NCBI GenBank assembly: GCA_900757495.1
Contig: CAAENX010000013.1
Span: forward strand, 62,001-126,000
Length of the DNA stretch: 64,000 bases
DNA from: an uncultured Collinsella sp.
GTDB lineage: Bacteria; Actinomycetota; Coriobacteriia; Coriobacteriales; Coriobacteriaceae
Reading direction: 5' to 3'
Made by a program: the position numbers and the translations under genes. Below the pieces are notes generated by a model. That model searched no databases, was not told the origin of the DNA, and worked only from the letters and a program-made list of their open reading frames with translations. Positions 34,042-41,457 of the stretch are shown here, one piece after another. The first letter of the stretch is position 1; every line of letters starts with the position of its first letter.

Positions 34042-34146
34042 GCGCACTCGATGGATTCGGATGCCCGACAGAGGCTCCTTATGGCTGCTTCCTTCCGGAC
34101 CTGACCAGATTCGGAACATGTCGTCATCCGAACCCATCGAACGCGC
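34042..34146 (-). ncRNA. ffs: Bacterial small SRP RNA (4.5S-type)
   Basis: On the minus strand the sequence contains GGTCAGGTCCGGAAGGAAGC, the highly conserved apical domain IV of signal recognition particle RNA (34088-34107). The flanks form a long hairpin: the terminal stem TCGATGGGTTCGGATG (34125-34140) pairs with CATCCGAATCCATCGA (34048-34063), giving 16 pairs with one G-U. Size is about 105 nt, without an Alu domain. It binds Ffh and guides ribosomes making membrane proteins to the translocon. A T6 run follows at 34031-34036. Ends are estimated from pairing. Confidence 0.93.
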
Positions 34147-34198
34147 TAGGCGCTCGGTATATCTTACCCGCTCCCGCCCGATGGGGCAAGACAGCTAA

Positions 34199-34280
34199 TT
34201 TGGGACGGGGCTTTTTTGACTACTTTTTGACTGGTGGGGCATCAGGGTGGCGAAAGTAGTCAAGGAGGCCCCGTCCTAAA
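34199..34280. repeat. Palindrome TGGGACGGGGC ... GCCCCGTCCTA
   Basis: The arm at 34199-34226 (TTTGGGACGGGGC..TTGACTACTTT) pairs with 34253-34280 (AAAGTAGTCAA..GGCCCCGTCC), with one or two mismatches. It is the next element upstream of the SRP RNA gene. Confidence 0.75.
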
Positions 34281-34300
34281 TAGACTGATCTGGTGCTGTG

Positions 34301-34458
34301 CCACGAAAAGGGCCCATCTACTACGTTTAGGTCGCAGGGGTCGACCATAGCCGACTTTTTCGAAAATCGGCAAGCCCTCTACCTGCGGTTTTAATTTCGC
34401 AAAATTCGGGATGGTCGAGGGTGCTCGGCCAAACGTAGTAGATGGCCGCATTTCGTGG
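34301..34458. repeat. Multi-level hairpin element, arms CCATCTACTACGTTT
   Basis: Outer arms 34301-34329 and 34431-34458 (CCACGAAA..CCATCTACTACGTTT / AAACGTAGTAGATGG..TTTCGTGG) enclose a second pair TCGACCAT / ATGGTCGA (34341-34348, 34411-34418) and an inner hairpin CCGACTTTTTCGAAAATCGG. The nested structure looks like a folded RNA or mobile palindrome. No gene is seen. Confidence 0.75.
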
Positions 34459-34510
34459 CGGAAGGTCCGACCCAGGACCCAAGGCAGCCAACCTCGAATG
34501 GCCATTATCG

Positions 34511-34580
34511 AAGTTGCGGTGGAATACGGACTGAATTGGCGCCTTAAAGGCAAAAACACTCCGTATTTCACCGCAACTTA
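34511..34580. repeat. GTTGCGGTGGAATACGG palindrome (family B, copy 2)
   Basis: AAGTTGCGGTGGAATACGGA (34511-34530) is inverted at 34560-34580. Arms match the copy at 9901-9965, while the loop (CTGAATTGGCGCC...) differs. It lies just after the stop of the tadA-glycerate kinase gene and may terminate it. Confidence 0.8.
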
Positions 34581-34594
34581 TAGAGCGATGGGTT

Positions 34595-36376
34595 TTAGAG
34601 GCGAGCGAGATCATAGGCTCGCGCGGCAGACTCGCCGGCGCAGATGAGGTTGGTTGCGGCTTCTTGCGGATCGAGTGCCCGCTCCAGGTCCATGGGCTTG
34701 CGACAGATCGGCAGTACAAGGTCAATGCCCTGCTCGTACACCGCATCCAGGTTGTCGGCACGACCGCCCACGACGGCAACAACCGGCTTGCCACAGCGCT
34801 TGGCACGGCGGGCCACGCCCACCGGTGCCTTACCGGCGGCGGACTGCTCATCCATATTGCCCTCGCCCGTTATGACGAGGTCGACATCGCGCACATGTTC
34901 GTCAAACCCCACGAGATCGAGCACCGTCTCCACACCCGAGTGTAGCTCCGCACCGAGTGCCAGCAACGCCGCGCCCAAGCCACCGGCAGCGCCCGCGCCG
35001 GGCACGCCGAGCACCGAGCCAAATGTCCGTGCGCCCTCGGGTGTGCGCAACAACCCCTGGGCCCGAGCCTCGACAATTGCCGTATCGAGTAGACGACCGT
35101 AGCCGACCATCCAGCTGTCGCACCTGCTCAGCGCCTCGGCGTCACCCGTCGGCAAGCCTTTCTGCCCGCCAAACACCGCTAATGCGCCCCGACGCCCCAC
35201 GAGCGGATTCTCGACATCCGAAAGCACAACGATACGAGCGCCATCCAAAGCCTGCAGCGCTGGCGCCAAATCAACGCTCGCCACCCGCTCAAGGCCGGCA
35301 AGACCGGGGGCGATATCGCAGCCCTGATCATCGACCACACGCGCGCCCAGCGCCTGCAGCATGCCGGCGCCGCCGTCGTTGGTGGCACTACCGCCCAAGC
35401 CAATATAGATAGTCTTTGCACCCGCGCGAACCGCACGAAGCATCAGTTCGCCCACGCCATAGGTTGTGGCCGCCAACGCTGCCGATTCCGTGCAAGGCGA
35501 ATACCCAATACCCGCCGTCTCGGCCATCTCAATGACCGCGGACTCGCGCTCGGCATCTACCAGCATCCGGGCAGACACGGGTTCACCAAAGGGACCTGCC
35601 ACCTCGCAGGTCGAGAGCTCGCCACCACGCGCGGCAACGGCGTCGAGCGTTCCCTCGCCACCATCTGCCAGCGGCAAAGCGTTCAGCTCGGCATCGGGCC
35701 AAACGCGGCGCACGCCCTCGGCAACCGCTGCCTCCGCCTGCGCGCTCGAAACGCTGCCCTTAAAGGAGTCAATTGCCAGCAGCACGCGGCGGGGCCGGCG
35801 GCACGCAGGACCAAAGTCAACCGCCGTGTCAGCATCCTCACCGGCACCTGCAAGCGCTGCGGCGTGAGCGGCATGCGCCTCAAGATCGGCCCCACAACCG
35901 CAATCAGTGCCGCCCGCTCCGCGCAGACCGCCAAAATAGCTACTCAGCAGCTCGCGGCATTCATCCGCCAGGACCCCAGCCGTCACGTTAAACCGATGAT
36001 TCAGGCGCGAATCGGCATTCAGGTCATACAGCGAACCAAGCGCGCCCGCCTTGGCATCACTCGCGCCATACACGCAGCGCCCCACGCGCGCGTTAACCAT
36101 AAGCCCCGCACACATGCAGCAGGGCTCGAGCGTCACGTAGACCGTGCAATCGGAAAGGCGCCAGCGACCGAGCGACCGAGCGGCAGCGCACAGGGCCGCG
36201 AACTCTGCATGCGCCGAAGGGTCCTGATCGAGCTCGCGACGATTATGCGCCCGCGCGACAATCTCGCCCGCGCGCACCACTACGGCTCCGATGGGCACCT
36301 CGCCCACCGCCGCGGCGGCGCGCGCCTCCGCCAGCGCCTCACGCATGAACTTCTCGTCGATTTCGGTGATCGTCAT
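34595..36376 (-). CDS. Fusion of tRNA adenosine deaminase (TadA) and glycerate kinase
   Basis: This single 593-residue reading frame has two complete enzymes. Residues 1-150 are TadA: zinc and catalytic motif HAE (56-58) and PCCMCAG (Cys86, Cys89), which converts A34 of tRNA-Arg to inosine. A Gly/Ala/Cys-rich linker (about 152-195, GGTDCGCGADLEAHAAHAA) follows. Residues about 196-593 are a GlxK/GarK-type glycerate 2-kinase: VLLAIDSFKGSVSS, PLADGGEGTLDA, GLGGSATNDGGAGMLQALGA and VDLVITGEGNMDEQSAAGKAP are family signatures. ATG 36376 is preceded by AGGGAAGG. There is no frameshift or internal stop. A separate start for the kinase is not obvious. The functional link between the halves is unknown. 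Confidence 0.88.
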   Translation of the reverse strand: MTITEIDEKFMREALAEARAAAAVGEVPIGAVVVRAGEIVARAHNRRELDQDPSAHAEFAALCAAARSLGRWRLSDCTVYVTLEPCCMCAGLMVNARVGRCVYGASDAKAGALGSLYDLNADSRLNHRFNVTAGVLADECRELLSSYFGGLRGAGGTDCGCGADLEAHAAHAAALAGAGEDADTAVDFGPACRRPRRVLLAIDSFKGSVSSAQAEAAVAEGVRRVWPDAELNALPLADGGEGTLDAVAARGGELSTCEVAGPFGEPVSARMLVDAERESAVIEMAETAGIGYSPCTESAALAATTYGVGELMLRAVRAGAKTIYIGLGGSATNDGGAGMLQALGARVVDDQGCDIAPGLAGLERVASVDLAPALQALDGARIVVLSDVENPLVGRRGALAVFGGQKGLPTGDAEALSRCDSWMVGYGRLLDTAIVEARAQGLLRTPEGARTFGSVLGVPGAGAAGGLGAALLALGAELHSGVETVLDLVGFDEHVRDVDLVITGEGNMDEQSAAGKAPVGVARRAKRCGKPVVAVVGGRADNLDAVYEQGIDLVLPICRKPMDLERALDPQEAATNLICAGESAARAYDLARL

Positions 36377-36427
36377 CGTTCGCCTTCCCTGTTGCAAATT
36401 CAAAACGATGCTATCATTACGACTCAC

Positions 36428-36517
36428 GGAGAGATGGCAGAGCGGTTGAATGCGGCGGTCTTGAAAACCGTTGAGCGCGAGAGCGTTCCGGGGGTTCGAA
36501 TCCCCCTCTCTCCGCCA
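36428..36517 (+). tRNA. tRNA-Ser (anticodon UGA)
   Basis: The 7-bp acceptor stem GGAGAGA / TCTCTCC is followed by discriminator G and an encoded CCA. The D-arm region AGCGGTTGAATGCGGC, anticodon loop CTTGAAA with TGA at 36462-36464, a long variable arm (GAGCGCGAGAGCGTTC) typical of serine tRNAs, and GGGGGTTCGAATCCCCC as T arm are all present. It reads UCA and, by wobble, UCG codons. Confidence 0.95.
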
Positions 36518-36520
36518 CTC

Positions 36521-37105
36521 TTAGTGACTCACCGGCGTCATAGTCCGCTCGAACAGCGCATCGACCACGTCGGCGATTTCGGATCGGCGCTCTAGTACGT
36601 GGCCCGATTCCCACCACATGGTAAAGAGCCGAATAATGCCGCCGGCGACAAACTCAGACGTTGTCTCGAGCGATACGGGCGCGAGCGCATCCTCGTCAAG
36701 CGCGCTCATCACGCGCCCGCGTATGGAGCGCGCGATGCGGTCGCAAATCATGCTGGTCAGCATACCCGACATACTGCTCGCCAAAATGTTATCCATGAGC
36801 TGCTCATGCGCCAGAATCAGATCCATGGCATCAGCGAACACTTCGTGGCGAAGCGCTCGCACGTCCTCGGCGCCCTCCGCGCCATCCGCATCGGCTCGCT
36901 TTTGCGGTAGGCCCGACATGAGTTCATCGATATAGAAGGCAAAGTAATCGTTTTTGTCGCGGAAGTGCTTGTAGAACGTCGTCCGACGAATCATAGCGCG
37001 GTCGCACAGCATGGCAACCGTCACGTCCTCAAACCGATGCTCTTCGAGCAGCTCAGTAAAGGCCTCGAACAGGGCCCGATAGGTTTTCTTGATGCGAAGG
37101 TCCAT
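36521..37105 (-). CDS. TetR-family transcriptional regulator
   Basis: This 194-residue protein has an N-terminal TetR helix-turn-helix (about 5-50; FEDVTVAMLCDRAMIRRTTFYKHF) and an all-helical ligand domain. The ATG at 37105 has GAGGAGGG upstream. It is divergent from lemA with 211 nt between, and convergent to tRNA-Ser, just 3 nt past it. It could regulate itself or the lemA transcript. Ligand unknown. Confidence 0.87.
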   Translation of the reverse strand: MDLRIKKTYRALFEAFTELLEEHRFEDVTVAMLCDRAMIRRTTFYKHFRDKNDYFAFYIDELMSGLPQKRADADGAEGAEDVRALRHEVFADAMDLILAHEQLMDNILASSMSGMLTSMICDRIARSIRGRVMSALDEDALAPVSLETTSEFVAGGIIRLFTMWWESGHVLERRSEIADVVDALFERTMTPVSH

Positions 37106-37316
37106 ACGTATCGCCCTCCTCAAGGAAAAGACAGCGCTCACTAATCTGTCGCATATCTTACACCTGTATCGCCCACCCTTGGCGAATGGCCTCACCTTGG
37201 TGGAAACATAACGCTTACCGGAAAGTTCGGTATCGCCAAAGGTTGCGGGTATACTAGTAGCGTTACACCAACGGCAGCCGGCGGAAAACGCCGCGGCCAT
37301 TCGAAACGGAGACACC

Positions 37317-37868
37317 ATGATTCCCGTCATCATCGGTATCGTTGTTGTCGTTGTGATTGTCTGCGCCATCGCTGGCATCTACAACAACATGGTCACCAAG
37401 CGCAATCGCATTGATAACGCCTGGCAGAACATCGACACGCAGCTGCAGCGCCGCAACGACCTGATCCCTAACCTAGTCGAGACCGTCAAGGGCTACGCTA
37501 AACACGAGCAGGACACGCTTGCCGCCGTGGTCAACGCGCGCAACGCCGCCGTGAGCGCCACCACGCCCGAAGCCAAGATGGAAGCCGACAACGTGCTGAC
37601 CGGCGCCCTGCGCCAGCTCTTCGCCGTGGCCGAGGCTTACCCCGATCTTAAGGCGAACACCAACTTTACGCAGCTCCAAGCCACGCTCGAAGACACCGAG
37701 AACAAGGTGAGCTACGCGCGCCAGAGCTACAACGACTGCGTGCTTAGCTACAACAACGCCATCCAGACGTTCCCCGCCGTTATCTTTGCCGGCATCTTCC
37801 AGTTTAAGGAGCGCCAGGGCTTTGAGGCAGCCGAGGCCGCCCGCCAGGCACCGACCGTCAAGTTCTAA
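37317..37868 (+). CDS. lemA: LemA family protein
   Basis: This 183-residue protein has one N-terminal transmembrane helix (about 3-22) and the LemA four-helix domain: RNRIDNAWQNIDTQLQRRNDLIPNLVETVKGYAKHE, Asn-rich NYARQSYND-type helix and NAIQTFPAVIFA. LemA proteins are membrane-attached helical bundles, widely conserved, without a proven biochemical role. ATG 37317 has GGAG 5 nt upstream. Monocistronic, followed by a terminator. Confidence 0.92.
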   Translation: MIPVIIGIVVVVVIVCAIAGIYNNMVTKRNRIDNAWQNIDTQLQRRNDLIPNLVETVKGYAKHEQDTLAAVVNARNAAVSATTPEAKMEADNVLTGALRQLFAVAEAYPDLKANTNFTQLQATLEDTENKVSYARQSYNDCVLSYNNAIQTFPAVIFAGIFQFKERQGFEAAEAARQAPTVKF

Positions 37869-37904
37869 CAAGTTGGCAACGCATCCTGAATCGGCTATAT
37901 GCAT

Positions 37905-37950
37905 AAACCGCTCCGTCGAATGCATACTTCGACGGAGCGGTTTCCTTTTT
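37905..37950 (+). terminator. Terminator of lemA
   Basis: AAACCGCTCCGTCGAA (37905-37920) is perfectly inverted at 37928-37943 and followed by CCTTTTT. Confidence 0.92.
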
Positions 37951-37955
37951 CGCGT

Positions 37956-38190
37956 AGGTCCCCCTCTAAGCGCCGTGCATTTTTGGGAGTATTCAACATA
38001 ACCAAGAGCATCGGGCGCCATGACGAAGGCCAAAGACCGCGAATATCCCTGCAAATCAAGTGCTGTCGGCCCATAACCCCGCCTATTATTCGCGAAAAGC
38101 ATCGACGAGCACGGATTTTTGCCCGAACGTCGGTATGCAGGGGCCTTCGATTGCAGAATACTCGCAAAAATGCACGTCGCCACCGCCCCC
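37956..38190. repeat. Intergenic element with inverted arms (family A, copy 2)
   Basis: The arm at 37956-37996 (GGTCCCCCTCTAAGCG..GTGCATTTTTGGGAGTATTC) is inverted at 38151-38190 (TTGCAGAATACTCGCAAAAATGCACG..CCCCC). Both arms match those at 873-912 and 1041-1078; the 150-nt interior does not. A separate hairpin GCGCGGCC/GGCCGCGC follows at 38214-38234. Confidence 0.72.
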
Positions 38191-38288
38191 ACATGGCGCG
38201 ACGCAAAACAAAAGCGCGGCCTAAAAGGCCGCGCGCCATCTTTATTCAGATCTATTTTGCCCGTGACGGCAGCGCCGAGGTAACGCAG

Positions 38289-38411
38289 GCCCGAGGGCGA
38301 CCTTCCTTTCCGGCGCACTCCGCAGGACGAAAGAACCCCCGCCGCACGTAGTGCGCAGCGGGGGTTCTTTCATGTCCGAGGACGCGCCGGAAAGGAAGGT
38401 CGCCCTCGGGC
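38289..38411. repeat. Nested palindrome, 28-bp outer and 14-bp inner stems
   Basis: The outer arm GCCCGAGGGCGACCTTCC... (38289-38316) is perfectly inverted at 38384-38411. The inner GAAAGAACCCCCGC (38329-38342) is inverted at 38358-38371. It lies immediately past the ilvE stop and can serve as its terminator. Loop segments CCGCAGGACGAAAG and CCGAGGACGCG recall the palindrome at 33918. Confidence 0.85.
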
Positions 38412-38428
38412 CGGACAGCTAAGACAAA

Positions 38429-39481
38429 TTACGCGACGGTGTAAACCCAGTTGTGCTTATCCTCAACAGCACCAGACTGGATGCCCGTCAGGGTCTCGCG
38501 GAGCCTCTTCATTACAGGACCGATCTCGGTGTAGCCAGCCGGGAAGGTCACAGTCTCGTCGGCACCGTAGACCTTGTTGTCGATCTCGCCGACCGGGGAG
38601 ATAACGGCAGCGGTGCCGCACAGACCGCACTCAACAAAGGTGCCGGCCTTAACCTCGGCCCACTCGACGGGACGCTGGTCGACGGTCATGCCCAGGTCCT
38701 GAGCAACCTGAACGAGCGAACGGCGGGTGATGGAGGGAAGAATGGAGTCGGTGTGCGACTGCGGGACAACAAGCGTGCCATCTTCCTTCACGAACAGGAT
38801 GTTGGCGCCACCGGTCTCCTCGACATAGGTGCGGGACTCGGAGTCGAGATACAGGTTCTCGGCATAGCCCTCGCGGTGAGCCTCCATCGTGGGCCTCAGG
38901 GACATGGCGTAGTTGAGGCCGGCCTTGATGTTGCCGGTGCCGTGCGGTGCGGCGCGGTCGTACTCGGAAACGCGCAGCTTGACAGGCTTGAGGCCGCCCT
39001 TAAAGTACGGACCGACCGGGGTCACGAGAATACGGAACGTGTACTCAGGAGCGGGAGCCACGCCGATCACGTCACCGGAGCCGATCATAAATGGACGCAC
39101 GTACAGGGTTGCGCCGGAACCGAAGGGCGGAACCCATGCGGCGTTGGCAGAGACGACCTGCTTGACGGCCTCGACAAACTTATCCTTGGGGAACGGGGGC
39201 ATCTCCAGACGCTGGGCGGAGTTGTACATACGCTCGGCGTTCATGTCGGGACGGAAGCAGACGATGCTGCCGTCCTCGGCGGTGTAGGCCTTCAGGCCCT
39301 CAAAGACCTCCTGGCAGTAGTGGAAGATACCGCCGCACTCGGAGACGTGCAGGGTGTGGTCGGTGGTCAGGCCGCCCTCGTCCCACTCGCCATCCTTCCA
39401 ATGAGCCTCGTAGCTGTAATCGGTCTTCATGTAGCCAAAGCCGAGGCTACCCCAATCGATATCTTTCTTCTCGACAGTCAT
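38429..39481 (-). CDS. ilvE: Branched-chain amino-acid aminotransferase
   Basis: This 350-residue PLP enzyme is of fold type IV. Signatures: GYMKTDYSYEAHWKDGEW at the start, EGLKAYTAEDGS, AGLNYAMSL (with the Schiff-base Lys in GTGNIKAGLNYA), YVEETGGANILF and CGTAAVISPV. It interconverts Val, Leu, Ile and their 2-oxo acids, in cytoplasm. Sequence is of the long BCAT type found in Firmicutes, Actinobacteria and eukaryotes. ATG 39481 has AAGGAGCG 5-8 nt upstream. It is a single gene; no ilv biosynthesis genes are adjacent. Confidence 0.94.
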   Translation of the reverse strand: MTVEKKDIDWGSLGFGYMKTDYSYEAHWKDGEWDEGGLTTDHTLHVSECGGIFHYCQEVFEGLKAYTAEDGSIVCFRPDMNAERMYNSAQRLEMPPFPKDKFVEAVKQVVSANAAWVPPFGSGATLYVRPFMIGSGDVIGVAPAPEYTFRILVTPVGPYFKGGLKPVKLRVSEYDRAAPHGTGNIKAGLNYAMSLRPTMEAHREGYAENLYLDSESRTYVEETGGANILFVKEDGTLVVPQSHTDSILPSITRRSLVQVAQDLGMTVDQRPVEWAEVKAGTFVECGLCGTAAVISPVGEIDNKVYGADETVTFPAGYTEIGPVMKRLRETLTGIQSGAVEDKHNWVYTVA

Positions 39482-39704
39482 ATGTCGCTCCTTACATACG
39501 CGGTTGCATACTCGCGAACCCGCACGCAAGGACCGAAGCAGGCCGCGTCGCAACGTCGCATACCCGGAGCGTAGAGCCGGGCAGGACACGCGGGCAGCAT
39601 CAAAGCCGATGGCGCGTCGATTCGCATGCAGGTGATTGTACTCCCCGCACGCCTTGGATAAAACGCTTTTCTTTAACTAAGTAAAGTATTTTCATTTGCC
39701 TTCA

Positions 39705-39742
39705 ACACAAAAGGCCCGCCATCGAATCCGATGACGGGCCTT
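39705..39742 (-). terminator. Terminator of dedA-family gene
   Basis: AAGGCCCGCCATCG pairs with CGATGACGGGCCTT (39711-39742). On the minus strand TTTTGTGTTG follows. Confidence 0.85.
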
Positions 39743-39770
39743 GGAATTAACATCCGAAAACAAGCTCGGA

Positions 39771-40418
39771 CTAGGCGTTCTTTTTACCGAGCTTTGCCTT
39801 AACCAGGCCGACCACGGTCGGGATAATCGACACGGCGACGATGCCGATAATCAGCAGCTCAAAGTGCTCCTGCACAAAGGGGATGCCGCCAAAGAAATAG
39901 CCCAGCAGCGTAAAGACCGTCGACCAGGTAATGCCGCCCAGCACGTTATAGATGACAAAATTGCGCCAATGCATGCCGCCCATACCGGCGATGAAGGGCA
40001 CAAAGGTGCGGATAAACGGGAAGAAGCGACCCAGGAAGATGGCCAGGTGACCCCACTTGTCCAAGAAGTCCTCGGACTTTTTAATACGCTCGGGCGTCAT
40101 GGCCTTGACCTTGCCCGAAGCGATAATCTTTTTGCCAAAGAAGTGACCGATCATAAAGTTGCACTGATCGCCCAGGATGGCTGCGGCCCATGCGGTAGCC
40201 AGAAGCGCCACGATGTTAAAGCCGCCGTTATGGGCAAAGAAGCCCGAGGCAAACAGCAGCGAATCGCCGGGAAGGAACGGGAAGAACACCACACCCGTCT
40301 CGATAAAGATGATCAGGAACACGCAGCCGTAGGCCATAAGCGGGCCGGCGGCGATCCAGCTGGCAATCGCGGTGCGCGGGTCTTTGAGCAGCTCGGCGAT
40401 AAAATTAATGAAACCCAT
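39771..40418 (-). CDS. DedA/SNARE-associated family membrane protein
   Basis: This 215-residue membrane protein has the DedA core: ETGVVFFPFLPGDSLLFASG near residue 45, a Gly-rich re-entrant segment and FGRFFPFIRTFVPFIAGMGGM (around 125-145) with the conserved Arg and Phe/Pro residues. DedA proteins act as lipid carriers (for example undecaprenyl phosphate or phospholipid flippases) and influence proton motive force. Ends KAKLGKKNA. ATG 40418 with GAGAGG about 10 nt upstream. Divergent from cysE. Confidence 0.9.
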   Translation of the reverse strand: MGFINFIAELLKDPRTAIASWIAAGPLMAYGCVFLIIFIETGVVFFPFLPGDSLLFASGFFAHNGGFNIVALLATAWAAAILGDQCNFMIGHFFGKKIIASGKVKAMTPERIKKSEDFLDKWGHLAIFLGRFFPFIRTFVPFIAGMGGMHWRNFVIYNVLGGITWSTVFTLLGYFFGGIPFVQEHFELLIIGIVAVSIIPTVVGLVKAKLGKKNA

Positions 40419-40641
40419 GAAGTAAAACCTCTCAGTTGTGGGCGCGGATACGTCCAAGTTGACCAGTATACGGTTGCGACGCCCCCTCGTGCGCAACCCC
40501 ACAAAAGCATGACTCCATTACCAGCAAGTTTGCATAACTGACACCTGTCGCGCAAAGCCGCCAAGATTGCTCTTCCTAATCCCTAGCGAATCGCTATACT
40601 TTATTGAATCGCATTGCCATGGCGCTAAGGGAGGGCGGCCA

Positions 40642-41346
40642 GTGAGCTTTATAAATACCATTCGCGAGGACATCAAGACCGTCCAGGCGCAGGACCCCGC
40701 CGCGCAAAATGGTCTGGTCATTTTCCTTTCGTACCCCGGTCTTCACGCCAAGTGGAACCACGTGCCCGAGCATTGGCTCTGGGAGCACGGCCACCAATCG
40801 CTCGCCCGTGTACTCTCGCAGCTCACCCGCCATATCACCGGCGTCGAGATTCACCCTGCCGCACAGATCGGCAAACATTTCTTTATCGACCACGCCATGG
40901 GCGTCGTCATCGGCGAGACCACCATCGTGGGCGACAACTGCGTGCTCTACCAGGGCGTCACGCTTGGCGGCACCGGCAACGAGACCGGCAAGCGCCACCC
41001 CACCCTGGGCAACAACGTCACCGTGGGCACGGGCGCCAAGGTGCTCGGCAACATTCGCATCGGCAACAACGTCAAGATCGGCGGCAACTCGGTCGTCGTC
41101 AAGGACGTGCCCGACAACTGCACCGTCGTGGGCGTGCCCGGGCGCATCATCAAGCGCAACGGCTGCCGCGTGTTCGAGGAGAGCTTCGACGCCAAGCAGC
41201 ATCGCGAGTACATGCCCGATGATGCCGCCGAGCAGAGCGCCCTCAACCGTCAGGGCATCACCGAAAACGCCCGTCGCGTCAAGGAACTCGAGCGAGAGGT
41301 GGCTGAGCTCAAAGCCCTCGTCGCCAAGCTCGTGGACGAGCGTTAG
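40642..41346 (+). CDS. cysE: Serine O-acetyltransferase
   Basis: This 234-residue enzyme has the left-handed parallel beta-helix of hexapeptide transferases (about 65-165): IHPAAQIGKHFFIDHAMGVVIGETTIVGDN, YQGVTLGGTG, HPTLGNNVTVGTGAKVLG. It acetylates serine with acetyl-CoA, first step to cysteine. The N-terminal helical domain is short, as in EpsC-type enzymes, and there is a C-terminal coiled coil (VKELEREVAELKALVAKLV). The start is GTG 40642 behind GGGAGGGCGG; the frame upstream is not conserved. A plausible -10 TATACT lies at 40594. Confidence 0.92.
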   Translation: MSFINTIREDIKTVQAQDPAAQNGLVIFLSYPGLHAKWNHVPEHWLWEHGHQSLARVLSQLTRHITGVEIHPAAQIGKHFFIDHAMGVVIGETTIVGDNCVLYQGVTLGGTGNETGKRHPTLGNNVTVGTGAKVLGNIRIGNNVKIGGNSVVVKDVPDNCTVVGVPGRIIKRNGCRVFEESFDAKQHREYMPDDAAEQSALNRQGITENARRVKELEREVAELKALVAKLVDER

Positions 41347-41384
41347 GGCCGCGGGCAACCGCCACAGCATGAACGCCAGCACAA

Positions 41385-41426
41385 AAGGCGCGCCAGGGAA
41401 TCCGCCCCCGGCGCGCCTTCTTTTTG
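41385..41426 (+). terminator. Terminator of cysE
   Basis: AAGGCGCGCC (41385-41394) pairs with GGCGCGCCTT (41410-41419), extended by GGG/CCC, then TTCTTTTT. A degraded family E repeat (GTGAC..GTCCCTTTGTCAC) follows up to the ABC gene stop. Confidence 0.92.
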
Positions 41427-41457
41427 ATGTGACATGCGGGACTGTCCCTTTGTCACC

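Noticed and set aside
34595..36376. Frameshift or assembly artefact joining tadA and glycerate kinase
   Set aside because: The frame is continuous with normal codon use across the linker and both domains are complete, so a true fusion is the simpler reading; reads should still confirm it.
39482..39700. Possible T-box or leader-peptide attenuator upstream of ilvE
   Set aside because: No T-box AGGGTGG-type sequence, no specifier hairpin and no run of Ile/Leu/Val codons in a short leader frame.
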